From the NCBI RefSeq assembly GCF_014196715.1, contig NZ_JACIEF010000001.1, positions 292,872-356,871 of the forward strand: 64,000 bases of DNA, given 5' to 3'. Under the pieces are notes generated by a model, which was given only the letters and a program-made list of their open reading frames with translations, was not told where the DNA came from and searched no databases. Of this stretch, positions 54,784 through 63,589 are shown piece after piece; position 1 is the stretch's first letter, and every line of letters starts with the position of its first letter. The position numbers and the translations under genes are program-made. The DNA is from Pedobacter zeae. Its GTDB lineage: Bacteria > Bacteroidota > Bacteroidia > Sphingobacteriales > Sphingobacteriaceae.

Positions 54784-55297
54784 TCGTCATTGCGAGGAAC
54801 GAAGCAATCTTAAAGCGATCGCTATATCAATGTTGTTTATCCATCCATAGTTGTAGAATTGCTTTGTTCCTGTAAAATTCCCTAGTTAAATTAAAATGGA
54901 AAGAGGAGGATGTGTTTATATTATGGCAAATTCTTTTAATACTGTTTTTTATACTGGTGTAACTTCTGATTTGCATGGTAGGGTTTGGCAACATAAAAAC
55001 AACGAATTTCCAAATAGTTTTACCTCGAGATACAAATGTTATAAATTGGTTTATTATGCATCTTTCTTCGGAATTGAAGAAGCTATTAATGAAGAAAAGA
55101 GGATAAAAGGGGGAAGCCGTCAACAGAAAATAGACTTAATTGTAGCTCTAAATCCAAATTGGATTGATTTGTACGAAGAATTGGATAAATAATTTCCTTA
55201 GATTACCTGCACATGAAGCATGCTTAAGCAAGCACTAGATTTGAAGTAATTTACCCCATCTATAGTTGTAGGATTGCTTCGTTCCTCGCAATGACGA
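54784..55297. mobile_element. Repeat-bounded unit carrying a GIY-YIG gene (26-bp perfect terminal inverted repeats)
   Basis: The left end 54784-54809 (TCGTCATTGCGAGGAACGAA then GCAATC) is the exact reverse complement of the right end 55272-55297. Inside the left end lies a decayed second arm (ATAGTTGTAGAATTGCTTTG, about 54847-54866) that repeats, in direct orientation, the inner side of the right end (ATAGTTGTAGGATTGCTTCG). The unit is 514 bases and holds one gene. It sits between convergent housekeeping genes. Mobility is inference. Confidence 0.6.
54896..55192 (+). CDS. Small GIY-YIG nuclease-domain protein
   Basis: A 98-residue protein that is only a GIY-YIG domain: GCVYIMANS (the GIY position), FNTVFYTGVTSDLHGRVWQHK (YIG as YTG; catalytic Arg in LHGR), KLVYYASF, and the Glu in EAINEEKRIKGGSR. 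Such solitary domains are abundant in Bacteroidota and are often misnamed excinuclease subunit C. It is flanked by 26-bp inverted repeats, unlike any of its neighbours. Confidence 0.88.
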   Translation: MERGGCVYIMANSFNTVFYTGVTSDLHGRVWQHKNNEFPNSFTSRYKCYKLVYYASFFGIEEAINEEKRIKGGSRQQKIDLIVALNPNWIDLYEELDK

Positions 55298-55324
55298 TTC
55301 TTTTTATTTGATTGGTCAAAAAAA

Positions 55325-56185
55325 CTACCCGAATATCTTCTCCGATAATACCATTGCTTCGTTCCATTTATCCATATTCAGGTTTAACTGCTCGCCTTTG
55401 GCATTTAAAAACCCAATTACATCTTCAGTGGCAATGTTGCCGGTAAGGTCGTCGGCAGCCATGGGGCAGCCTCCAAAGCCTTTTAAAGCAGAATCGATGC
55501 GTTTAACCCCTGAACGGTATGCTGCTTCAATTTTTTCGAAGCGTTCGTCAGGAGTGGAGTGCAAATGGATACCGATTTCCGCATGGGTAAACCTTGAAAT
55601 CAGTCTGGGTAATATGTTTTCAATTTTCTCAGGTGTAGAGACCCCTACAGTATCGGCCAGCGACAAAATCTTCACCCCTTTACTCACCAGTACGTCGGCC
55701 CATTGTTCTACAATTTCATAATTCCATTCGTCGCCATATGGATTGCCAAAACCCATAGAGAGGTAAACCACTGCCTCTTTATTGTTTTTAATACAAAGAG
55801 AAAGCATTTCCTCCACGGTACTGAGCGATTGTGCAATGCTGGAATTTGTATTGCGTTGCTGGAAGGTTTCGGAGATGGAAAAAGGAAAACCAAGGTAATT
55901 GATCTCCTGGTGTTTTATGGCAGCTTCTACGCCACGTAAATTGGCTACAATGGCCAGCAATTTGGTTTTAGTATTGCTTAAATCCAATTTTGCGAGAACT
56001 TCGGCTGTATCTGCCATTTGCGGAATGGCCTTTGGCGAAACAAAGCTGCCAAAATCGAGCGTATCAAAACCTACCTGAAGCAACAAATTAAGGTATCCGG
56101 ATTTGAGCTCAGTAGGTACAAAATCATGAAGTCCCTGCATGGCATCGCGTGGACATTCTACTAATTTGAATTTATTTTGGCTCAT
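55325..56185 (-). CDS. Hydroxymethylglutaryl-CoA lyase family protein
   Basis: A 286-residue TIM-barrel enzyme of the HMGL-like family, which splits HMG-CoA to acetoacetate and acetyl-CoA in leucine breakdown. Seen: VECPRDAMQGL (the R-D and Q are kept, though the family usually has RDGLQ), the metal HxH in IGIHLHSTP, and the catalytic Cys loop GFGGCPMA followed by GNIATEDV. Leucine dehydrogenase elsewhere in the window fits the same pathway. Confidence 0.88.
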   Translation of the reverse strand: MSQNKFKLVECPRDAMQGLHDFVPTELKSGYLNLLLQVGFDTLDFGSFVSPKAIPQMADTAEVLAKLDLSNTKTKLLAIVANLRGVEAAIKHQEINYLGFPFSISETFQQRNTNSSIAQSLSTVEEMLSLCIKNNKEAVVYLSMGFGNPYGDEWNYEIVEQWADVLVSKGVKILSLADTVGVSTPEKIENILPRLISRFTHAEIGIHLHSTPDERFEKIEAAYRSGVKRIDSALKGFGGCPMAADDLTGNIATEDVIGFLNAKGEQLNLNMDKWNEAMVLSEKIFG

Positions 56186-56284
56186 ATTCTTGGTTTAAAC
56201 GCAAATTGGGGAAAGTTTTTGTAAAAAAGAAGTAGAGCATGGTGCATAGCGCAGTGTATTACCCGGTCAATTTTCAGTTTGCAG

Positions 56285-56415
56285 TAAATAATTTTCAGTT
56301 GACTAGAGGTTATTCACTAATAATCCATTGGCTATCAGCTATTAACCAATAAGCTGCTGAACGAATGACCAATGAACAATTGACTAATAAACTAATGAAC
56401 CAATAAACTAATGAA
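56285..56415. repeat. AATGAAC-type low-complexity repeat
   Basis: Repeats of AACTAATGAACCAATAAACT and close variants with a seven-to-eight-base rhythm follow the NDH-2 gene. Similar runs are at 61868-61913, at 62345-62403 and, more weakly, at 51413-51447. Confidence 0.6.
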
Positions 56416-57741
56416 CTAATGAACCTTCACCTCACTTTTCACTTCTTCGCGATAATCTACACTCCGGTCTTTTGCAAAGGTTCTGATGATTAAACGGGTT
56501 CCCCGGTCATAACTGAAATAACTCCAAACCCAATTCACGAAAACAATAATCTTATTTCTGAAGCCTACCAAAGTCATTAAGTGTACAAACATCCAGGTAA
56601 ACCAGGCAAAAACACCTTGAAAACGGATTTTACCAATATCAACCACAGCTTTGTTTCTGCCTACTGTAGCCATCGATCCTTTATCGAAGTATTTAAATTT
56701 CTCTAATGGTTTGTTCGTAGTGATATTGATCAGGTTCTTAGCCAGATGATGCCCTTGCTGAATGGCAGCTGGTGCTACGCCCGGATGGCCATTAGGGGTT
56801 TCTTCATCAATGATAGCGGCTACATCGCCAATGGCGTATATATTTTGATATCCTGTTACTAAATTTTGAGTATCGGTTTTTAATCTTCCTCCCCGCACAA
56901 TTTCTGCTTTGTCGAGCCCGTTTATCAACTGTCCTTTAACCCCGGCACTCCAAATCACCGTTGAGCTTAAAATAGGCGCTTTATCCTGTAAGGTTAGGGT
57001 ATGGCCGTCGTAACCCAATACTCGTGTTTCGTTCATCACCTGTACGCCCATGTCGGTCAGGAAATCTTTCGATTTTTTTTGTGCCTGTGGCGACATTACC
57101 CCCAGTAGTTCCGGCGAATTTTCGATCAGGTAAATGTTTACCCTGCTTACATCCATTTCCGGATAATCGTTCGGTATAACGTGCTTTTTAAGCTCTGCAA
57201 TGGCACCGGAGGTTTCTACACCTGTTGGACCACCACCTACCACCACGAAGTTGAGCAGCGCATTCTTTTTATCGGGATCTTTTTCGATCAGCGATTTTTC
57301 GAAGTTCTGCAAAATCAGGCTTCTTAAGTCTAATGCTTCCGGAATTGATTTCATGGGCATAGAATTGGCTTCAATTTCTTTATTGCCAAAGAAGTTACTG
57401 GTAGAGCCGGTGGCGATAACCAAATAGTCGTACTTGACCCTGCCGATATCGGTTTGTAAACAGTTTTCGGCTGCATTCACTTCTGTAACCTTCGTTACCC
57501 GGAAAATAAGGTTTTTCTGACCTTTAAAAATCTTTCTTAGCGGAAAGGCAATAGAATCGGCTTCTAATCCTCCTGTAGCTACCTGGTAAAGTAAGGGCTG
57601 GAATGTATGGTAATTATGTTTATCGAGCATCACTACCTGGAAAGGTTTGTTCTTTAAACGTTTGGCTAATTCAATCCCGCCAAATCCGCCGCCAACAATA
57701 ACTACTCTGGGGTATTCGCTTTTAGGAAGTTGTAAATCCAT
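56416..57741 (-). CDS. Type II NADH:quinone oxidoreductase (NDH-2)
   Basis: A 441-residue FAD enzyme: the first Rossmann motif VIVGGGFGGIELAKRL, HNYHTFQPLLYQVATGGLE, the second Rossmann motif VVGGGPTGVETSGAIAEL, YAIGDVAAI and GVAPAAIQQGHHLAKNL. A C-terminal hydrophobic part (VFAWFTWMFVHLMTLVGF) anchors it to the membrane. It feeds electrons from NADH to quinone without pumping protons. It is monocistronic; AATGAAC-type repeats lie downstream. Confidence 0.93.
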   Translation of the reverse strand: MDLQLPKSEYPRVVIVGGGFGGIELAKRLKNKPFQVVMLDKHNYHTFQPLLYQVATGGLEADSIAFPLRKIFKGQKNLIFRVTKVTEVNAAENCLQTDIGRVKYDYLVIATGSTSNFFGNKEIEANSMPMKSIPEALDLRSLILQNFEKSLIEKDPDKKNALLNFVVVGGGPTGVETSGAIAELKKHVIPNDYPEMDVSRVNIYLIENSPELLGVMSPQAQKKSKDFLTDMGVQVMNETRVLGYDGHTLTLQDKAPILSSTVIWSAGVKGQLINGLDKAEIVRGGRLKTDTQNLVTGYQNIYAIGDVAAIIDEETPNGHPGVAPAAIQQGHHLAKNLINITTNKPLEKFKYFDKGSMATVGRNKAVVDIGKIRFQGVFAWFTWMFVHLMTLVGFRNKIIVFVNWVWSYFSYDRGTRLIIRTFAKDRSVDYREEVKSEVKVH

Positions 57742-57867
57742 TTTCTATCGGTTTATCTGCTGCTAATGTAACAAAAAGATGGCCAAAAGGTTTAAAAAAT
57801 GGGTGTTTTGGTTTACCGGTTATCGTTTTGCCACAGATATAACGTTGGGATGACGGAGGACATTTTT

Positions 57868-57900
57868 AAACCTGATGGGTTTTGAAAACCTATCAGGTTT
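57868..57900. repeat. Palindromic dispersed-type repeat
   Basis: AAACCTGATGGGTTTT is mirrored by AAAACCTATCAGGTTT with one mismatch around a single G. It is not followed by a T-run, so it is probably a repeat and not a terminator. Confidence 0.6.
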
Positions 57901-57910
57901 GGCATAAAAA

Positions 57911-57936
57911 AAGCGCCCAGGTTAACCTGGGCGCTT
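57911..57936 (-). terminator. Terminator of secDF
   Basis: AAGCGCCCAGGTT and AACCTGGGCGCTT form a perfect stem; on the minus strand it runs into TTTTTT. It lies 24 bases beyond the secDF stop. Confidence 0.85.
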
Positions 57937-57959
57937 CATATATTAAAGATTTTAAAATC

Positions 57960-60944
57960 TTATTTTTTCTCAGCTGAGCTACCCAAATCGATTACGATAG
58001 GAGTAGAGATACATAATGATGAGTACGTACCGATGATACGGCCGATCAATAAGGCGAAAATGAATCCGCGGATGCTGTCGCCACCGAAAATAAAGATAAC
58101 CAATAACACGAAAAATACGGTTAACGAGGTTAAGATGGTACGGCTTAAGGTACTGTTTAACGCAAAGTTAATTAAGTTGTTGCGTGCTTCGCCGTGTAAA
58201 TCTTCTTTGCCGGATTCTTTTAATTTCTCACGGATACGGTCGAATACAACAACCGTTTCAGTCATGGTATAACCCATTACCGTTAATATGGCTGCAATAA
58301 AATCCTGACCGATTTCTAATGAGAATGGCATGATTCCATCTAAAATGGTATAGAAAGATAATACCATTAGTACGTCGTGGAATAAGGCAATTACCGCACC
58401 TAAACCATACTGCCATTTTTTAAATCGTACTACGATGTAAATAAACATGAACAAGCATGAGATCAATACAGCATAGAAAGCACCATTTACGATATCGCTG
58501 GCGATAATAGGGGTTACTTTTTGCGAACTTACGATCTCATATTTAGAACCGGCTAAACCTTTATTTAGGGCATCTTCCACCACTTTATCCGTTTTAATGT
58601 CCTGATCTTCGATGTGGAAGGTAGTGGTGATTTTAACCTGGCTATCTTCACCTGCAGTTTTAACCTCAGGGGTTTCGTTGCCGAAAACAGGGCTTAATTT
58701 AGATTTTAAATCTTCGGTGTTAACCGCTTTATCGAAGTGAACCAAATAAGTTCTGCCACCTTTAAAGTCTACACCTAAGTTTAACCCACCGTTTTTGAAG
58801 TACATACCAATACCCGCAACAATGATGATGGTAGAGATAGCGTAATAGATTTTACGACGGCCAACGAAGTTGAATGCTAAGTTTTTGAATGCGTTACGGG
58901 TTAAGCTGTTATCGAAGTTAACTTCAATTTTACGGGCTAACAACGATTCGAAAACTACTCTTGAAATGGCTACAGCAGCAAACAACGAAGAAAGGATACC
59001 GATACACAACGTAGTTGCAAAACCCTGAACCGGGCCGCTACCAAAAGCATAAAGGATAGCACCTAAAATGAATAAGGTCACGTTTGAGTCGATAATGGAA
59101 GGCATCGCATGTTTAAAACCTTCTTTAATGGCAGCACCAACGTTTTTGCCATGTGCAAGTTCTTCACGTACCCGTTCGAAGATCAAAATGTTCGCATCCA
59201 CAGATAGACCGATCGTTAACACGATACCGGCAATACCCGGTAAAGTTAACACCGCGCCTAACGATACCAAAATACCGATTACGAAAAATAAGTTGATCAA
59301 CAATGCAAAGTTAGCAACCCAGCCTGCACGGTGATAATATAACGCCATGAAGATCAGGATTACAATAAAGGCAATTACGAAAGAGATTAAACCATCGTGG
59401 ATAGCCTGTGCGCCCAAAGTAGGACCAACAATGTAGCTACCCGCAATACGTGCAGGGGCAGGTAATTTACCCGCTTTTAAAATGTTTGATAAATCCTTGG
59501 TATCGGCCTGTGTAAAGTTACCAGTGATAGAGGAAACACCACCGGCTATTTCGTTCTGTACGGTAGGCGCAGAATAAACCTGGTTATCCAATACAATTGC
59601 GATTGATTTTTTGTTATTTGGATCAGCAGCAGCTTCAGCAGTAATTTTTTTCCATTTAGCAGCACCTTCACTGGTCATGTACATGGTTACCTCTGGTTTA
59701 CCTTTCTGATCAAAGTCTGCACGCGAATCGCTGATCGCTTCGCCACCTAAATCAGGTTTGCCATCAGCGCTTACCACTTTAATGGCATATAATTCGAAAA
59801 CTTTAGAACCTTCCCTTGGTTTAACGCTCCACATAAATTTCATTGTAGATGGAATTGCAGCAGCAACCTCAGGTATTCTTAAATATGCATTAACTTTCGC
59901 AGTATCTTTCTGTAACGACATCCCAACAACTGCACCTGGCATTAATTGCTGCTGTCCGTTTTGGCCCTGATATATAGGAAGATTAAGAACTGCATAAAGT
60001 GGGTTAGATTTTAATAACTCCGCTCTAACGGCTGTAGAATCTTTTTTACCTAAACCCGCAAGTTTACCGCCTTTTGCAGTAGAATCTTTGGTAGCAGTTT
60101 TTTCTAAGCCCGCTAATTTGCTTCCGGCTGCAGCTGGGGCAGCAGTTGTATCTTTAGTTGCAGGAGCATCAGCTTTTAATGTTGCTGCTAAAGTTTTATT
60201 GATGTTTTCTAATAAAGGCGCAACTTCCTGTACCTGGTATACCTGCCAGAACTGTAATTCGGCAGAACCCTGTAAAAGTTTAGCAATACGCTCTTTATCC
60301 TGCACACCTGGCATTTCGATTAAGATGCGGTTGCTACCTTCTTGTTTTTGCATGTTCGGGCTTACTACACCGAAACCATCAATACGCGAACGTAATACTG
60401 TAAACGAACGGTCGATAGCACTTGTTGCTTCTTTCTCCAGGAAAGATTCAACATCACTATTGCTTGCATTTGGTTTTAACTGAGATGCATTATCCTGGTT
60501 CGAAAAATAATCGGCAAGTTTTACCCCCGGACTTAATTTTTCGAATTCTTTAACGAAAATCTTGATGTAGTCTTTACCACCAGCATTTAACTGGATCTGT
60601 GCGTTTTGAACTGCTTTGTTGAAGTTCGCATCAGTAGGATTGCCTGCTAATGATTTAACCAGTTCTGCTAACGATATCTCCATCGTTACGTTCATACCGC
60701 CTTTTAAGTCTAGACCCAAATTGATTTCTTTGGCTTTCACTTCTTGATAGGTAAAGCCAACAACCGGATAAACTTTCTCGGTACTCATCGAATCTAAGTA
60801 AGCCTTTTCTTTGGCTAAATCACCTTTCGCATAGTTTTTTGCGTCTTTTTCTACCTTGGATGCGACCAAAGTAAAAGAAAGTGCATACGCACAAACGATA
60901 GCCAATACTATCGCTATAAACTTAATAAAACCTTTTCCTTGCAT
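57960..60944 (-). CDS. secDF: Protein translocase SecD-SecF fusion
   Basis: A 994-residue protein from ATG 60944 (MQGKGFIKFIAIVLAI), the standard start; the frame to 60986 is a weak extension. SecD part: GLDLKGGMNVTMEI, the P1 domain with VLRSRIDGFGV, and the helices with LTIGLSVDANILIFERVREEL. An alanine/lysine-rich linker (about residues 270-300) lies in the P1 region. SecF part from about residue 690: NLGVDFKGGRTYLV and MGYTMTETVVVFDRIREKL. It uses the proton gradient to help export through SecYEG, with YajC (34533-34847). Confidence 0.96.
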   Translation of the reverse strand: MQGKGFIKFIAIVLAIVCAYALSFTLVASKVEKDAKNYAKGDLAKEKAYLDSMSTEKVYPVVGFTYQEVKAKEINLGLDLKGGMNVTMEISLAELVKSLAGNPTDANFNKAVQNAQIQLNAGGKDYIKIFVKEFEKLSPGVKLADYFSNQDNASQLKPNASNSDVESFLEKEATSAIDRSFTVLRSRIDGFGVVSPNMQKQEGSNRILIEMPGVQDKERIAKLLQGSAELQFWQVYQVQEVAPLLENINKTLAATLKADAPATKDTTAAPAAAGSKLAGLEKTATKDSTAKGGKLAGLGKKDSTAVRAELLKSNPLYAVLNLPIYQGQNGQQQLMPGAVVGMSLQKDTAKVNAYLRIPEVAAAIPSTMKFMWSVKPREGSKVFELYAIKVVSADGKPDLGGEAISDSRADFDQKGKPEVTMYMTSEGAAKWKKITAEAAADPNNKKSIAIVLDNQVYSAPTVQNEIAGGVSSITGNFTQADTKDLSNILKAGKLPAPARIAGSYIVGPTLGAQAIHDGLISFVIAFIVILIFMALYYHRAGWVANFALLINLFFVIGILVSLGAVLTLPGIAGIVLTIGLSVDANILIFERVREELAHGKNVGAAIKEGFKHAMPSIIDSNVTLFILGAILYAFGSGPVQGFATTLCIGILSSLFAAVAISRVVFESLLARKIEVNFDNSLTRNAFKNLAFNFVGRRKIYYAISTIIIVAGIGMYFKNGGLNLGVDFKGGRTYLVHFDKAVNTEDLKSKLSPVFGNETPEVKTAGEDSQVKITTTFHIEDQDIKTDKVVEDALNKGLAGSKYEIVSSQKVTPIIASDIVNGAFYAVLISCLFMFIYIVVRFKKWQYGLGAVIALFHDVLMVLSFYTILDGIMPFSLEIGQDFIAAILTVMGYTMTETVVVFDRIREKLKESGKEDLHGEARNNLINFALNSTLSRTILTSLTVFFVLLVIFIFGGDSIRGFIFALLIGRIIGTYSSLCISTPIVIDLGSSAEKK

Positions 60945-61357
60945 TGTTTGTTTAAAATAATTTGTCTTTCGCTGTTTTTTTAACAAGTCGGCAAATCTAA
61001 TTAAATTTTTAATTTATAGAACCCCTTAATTGATAATTTATTAAGATTAATTTCCAACATGGAATTATCGTTGTAAAATAGTTGTGTTGGGGATTGTGAA
61101 ATGGAGACGTCATTTCGGGCGGAGTACCGCAGCGCTGAGGAATCTGCGTCTAGGCAATGATTGAAATAGATCGTTATCCTGGTTTGTTATTAGCTTTTTC
61201 TGTAGTTTTCTATTGTTTAATTGCTGCTTCACAGTTAATGGCCGTCATGATCGACCTCTTCCCGCCTGCAACGGGCAGGCGTTGCAGGCAGGATGTCGGT
61301 TGTTTTAGAAGTGTTGCTCACTTTAAGGAATCATTCGCATACTTTGGTTAGATTGTT
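60945..61357. other. Intergenic with GTCAT-type repeats; no gene seen
   Basis: A GTCATTTCGGGCGGAGTACC arm begins at about 61104, and a CCCGCCTGCAACGGGCAGGC palindrome at about 61262. A 64-codon frame at 61157-61351 runs through these and is not credible. Confidence 0.5.
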
Positions 61358-61867
61358 CTAAATCCGTTCTAAAACCTCAAAGGTATAATCATACTTATTT
61401 TTTTCGTCTGCTTTGTGTGGTTCTGAACTGATTACTTTCCATTCGCTCCGGTTAATTTCGGGGAAAAAAGTGTCGGCTTCAAAAGGATGATGAATGGTGG
61501 TTAAATAAAGCCTCTGCGTTTTAGGCAAGGCCTGTTTGTAAATTTCGGCGCCACCCACAATAAATACCGGTTTTTCTTCCGTTTTGGTAATTTCTAAAGC
61601 TTTGTCGAGGCTATTTACCACTTCAACACCCTCAATTTTTAACTGGGTATCTCTCGTTATCACGATATTCCTGCGGTTAGGGAGAGGTTTGCCCACCGAA
61701 TCGAAGGTTTTACGTCCCATAATAACCGTATAGCCGGAGGTAGTTTGTTTAAAAAACTTTAAATCTGCCGGCATGTGCCATAAAAGTTGGTTGTTTTTAC
61801 CAATTGCGTAATTTTCGCCAATTGCTACGGCTATGGCAAGTGAAGGGCTTCCTGGTTTATTGGTCAT
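61358..61867 (-). CDS. folA: Dihydrofolate reductase
   Basis: A 169-residue protein that makes tetrahydrofolate. Seen: AIAVAIGENYAIGKNNQLLWHMPADLKFFK, with the substrate Asp (as PADLKFFK), MGRKTFDSVGKPLPNR, FIVGGAEIYKQAL and a tail with DYTFEVLER. It forms a pyrimidine/folate group with thyA on the same strand, but a four-helix-bundle gene lies between them. Confidence 0.95.
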   Translation of the reverse strand: MTNKPGSPSLAIAVAIGENYAIGKNNQLLWHMPADLKFFKQTTSGYTVIMGRKTFDSVGKPLPNRRNIVITRDTQLKIEGVEVVNSLDKALEITKTEEKPVFIVGGAEIYKQALPKTQRLYLTTIHHPFEADTFFPEINRSEWKVISSEPHKADEKNKYDYTFEVLERI

Positions 61868-61913
61868 TAGTTGTTGTTTATTGGTTCATTCCGCTAACGC
61901 GTTCATTAGTTCA

Positions 61914-62291
61914 TTATTTTGAACCAATAGAACCTTTTCCTATGTATTTCATATAGGAATTAAGTTTAATATGAATGATTTCCAGTTTTTTAAAAAGATC
62001 CTGATATTCTTTATCTGATATCAAAGTCCTATGTTTCATTTTCCTTAAAAAGGATTTTGTTTCCAGAATTGAGCCACGGCTATAGTAACAGAAATTTTTA
62101 TTTTCCTTAAAATGATAACGCCCGTAACCTTCTGCAATATTTGCACTGATAGAATCAGCAGATCTGCAAACCTGCTTTCCAATGGTATCTTTAGAGAAAA
62201 GATCCCATGTAGTCGTAATGTCCCAAATTTCATTCGACAAATCTTCAGCGAGAAGATACACTTCCAAATCTTCAAGTTTGTTGTAACTCAT
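61914..62291 (-). CDS. Four-helix-bundle protein (23S rRNA intervening-sequence family)
   Basis: A 125-residue protein with YNKLEDLEVYLLAEDLSNEIW, IGKQVCRSADSISANIAEGYGR, FCYYSRGSILETKSFL and the helical end. This matches the TIGR02436/S23-type family, first found in rRNA intervening sequences; the function is unknown. It is flanked on both sides by AATGAAC-type repeats and its last codons run into one of them. It splits folA from thyA, so it looks inserted. Confidence 0.9.
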   Translation of the reverse strand: MSYNKLEDLEVYLLAEDLSNEIWDITTTWDLFSKDTIGKQVCRSADSISANIAEGYGRYHFKENKNFCYYSRGSILETKSFLRKMKHRTLISDKEYQDLFKKLEIIHIKLNSYMKYIGKGSIGSK

Positions 62292-62403
62292 AATTGTTCT
62301 TTTTTATTAAATTAATTACAAGGGATGACTTGAAATATTTGCCTCTAATAATGAACGATTGAACAACTCAACTAATGAACAATTGAACCAATGAACGATT
62401 GAA

Positions 62404-63198
62404 CTACACCGCCACCACGCCTTTAATATGCGGATGTGCCTCATAATTTTCGAGTGTAAAATCGTCAAACTTGAAATCGAAAATGCTTTTTACCTCTGGA
62501 TTGATTTTCATGGTTGGAAGCGGCTTAGGCTCGCGGCTTAACTGCAGGTTGGCCTGTTCGATGTGGTTGTTATACAGGTGGGCATCGCCGAGGGTGTGGA
62601 TAAAATCTCCGGCTTCAAGCCCACACACCTGTGCCACCATCATGGTTAATAAAGCATAAGAAGCAATATTAAAAGGTACACCAAGGAAAATATCGGCGCT
62701 GCGCTGATACAGCTGGCAACTTAACTTACCATCGGCCACGTAAAATTGAAAAAAAGCATGACAAGGGGGTAATGCCATATTTTCGATTTCAGCTACATTC
62801 CAGGCAGAAACAATAATCCTGCGCGAATCGGGGTTGTTTTTGATCGTGTTGATGATGTTTGTGATCTGGTCGATATGCTGCCCGTCGGGTGTTGGCCAGC
62901 TTCTCCATTGCGAGCCGTAAACCGGTCCCAGGTTGCCATTTTCATCGGCCCACTCATCCCAGATGCGCACACCGTTATCTTTAAGGTATTTAATGTTGGT
63001 ATCGCCGCTCAAGAACCAGATCAGTTCGTGAATGATAGATTTTAAATGCAGTTTTTTTGTGGTTACCATCGGAAAACCCTCTTGCAGGTTAAAACGCATC
63101 TGGTAGCCAAATACACTTATTGTTCCCGTGCCGGTACGGTCGTGCTTTTGAGCGCCGTGATCCAGCACATGCTGCATTAAATCTAAATATTGTTTCAT
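62404..63198 (-). CDS. thyA: Thymidylate synthase
   Basis: A 264-residue enzyme that makes dTMP from dUMP using methylene-tetrahydrofolate. Seen: [40 protein letters not shown], the catalytic Cys in [32 protein letters not shown] and HLYNNHIEQ. The length is standard. It works with FolA, encoded 536 bases downstream. Confidence 0.97.
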   Translation of the reverse strand: MKQYLDLMQHVLDHGAQKHDRTGTGTISVFGYQMRFNLQEGFPMVTTKKLHLKSIIHELIWFLSGDTNIKYLKDNGVRIWDEWADENGNLGPVYGSQWRSWPTPDGQHIDQITNIINTIKNNPDSRRIIVSAWNVAEIENMALPPCHAFFQFYVADGKLSCQLYQRSADIFLGVPFNIASYALLTMMVAQVCGLEAGDFIHTLGDAHLYNNHIEQANLQLSREPKPLPTMKINPEVKSIFDFKFDDFTLENYEAHPHIKGVVAV

Positions 63199-63589
63199 AC
63201 TGTTCTGATAATTTACAAATATCTAAAATTTATCAGCTGTTGTAAATCATTTTTATAAACACTGTTCACTTACTAACATTGTAATGATAATTGTTTTTAA
63301 AGCATATTGAAATCTGATGTTTTAAGGGCTTAACTATTAATACAAGCAGCAACAATCCCCTTAGCCCCGGGTTGAGCGGCTACCCTGCAGCGAGGAGATA
63401 GGACAAAGCGAAGCGTAAAAGCGGAATATGGGAAGAAACGGAATAATAGCTACTGCCATTGCGCTCCAAAACATAAAAATACTGTTAAAGCCCATGGAGT
63501 AAAAAACACTTTGTATGTTTGCAGAATGAGCCAACTGCTGGTTTTTGCATGATGGCCTCAGGACTTAAAACTCACGACTCAGGATTACC
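63199..63589. other. Divergent intergenic region with a dispersed repeat
   Basis: About 63351-63455 carries a CCCCTTAGCCCCGGGTTGAG arm, then GCAGCGAGGAGATAGGACAA and AAAAGCGG, the same family as in the 26695-27396 duplication. There is no gene. It must include the thyA and ispE promoters. Confidence 0.5.

Noticed and set aside
54896..55192. Annotation of the GIY-YIG gene as excinuclease UvrC
   Set aside because: Only the roughly 90-residue nuclease domain is present; the UvrB-binding, RNase H-like and HhH parts of UvrC are missing.
56285..56415. Regular short repeats that could be read as a CRISPR array
   Set aside because: The units are 7-8 bases of AT-rich low-complexity sequence without spacers of constant length, and no cas genes are present.
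61157..61351. 64-codon open frame
   Set aside because: It overlaps GTCAT-type and CCTGC palindromes, with no coding signature.
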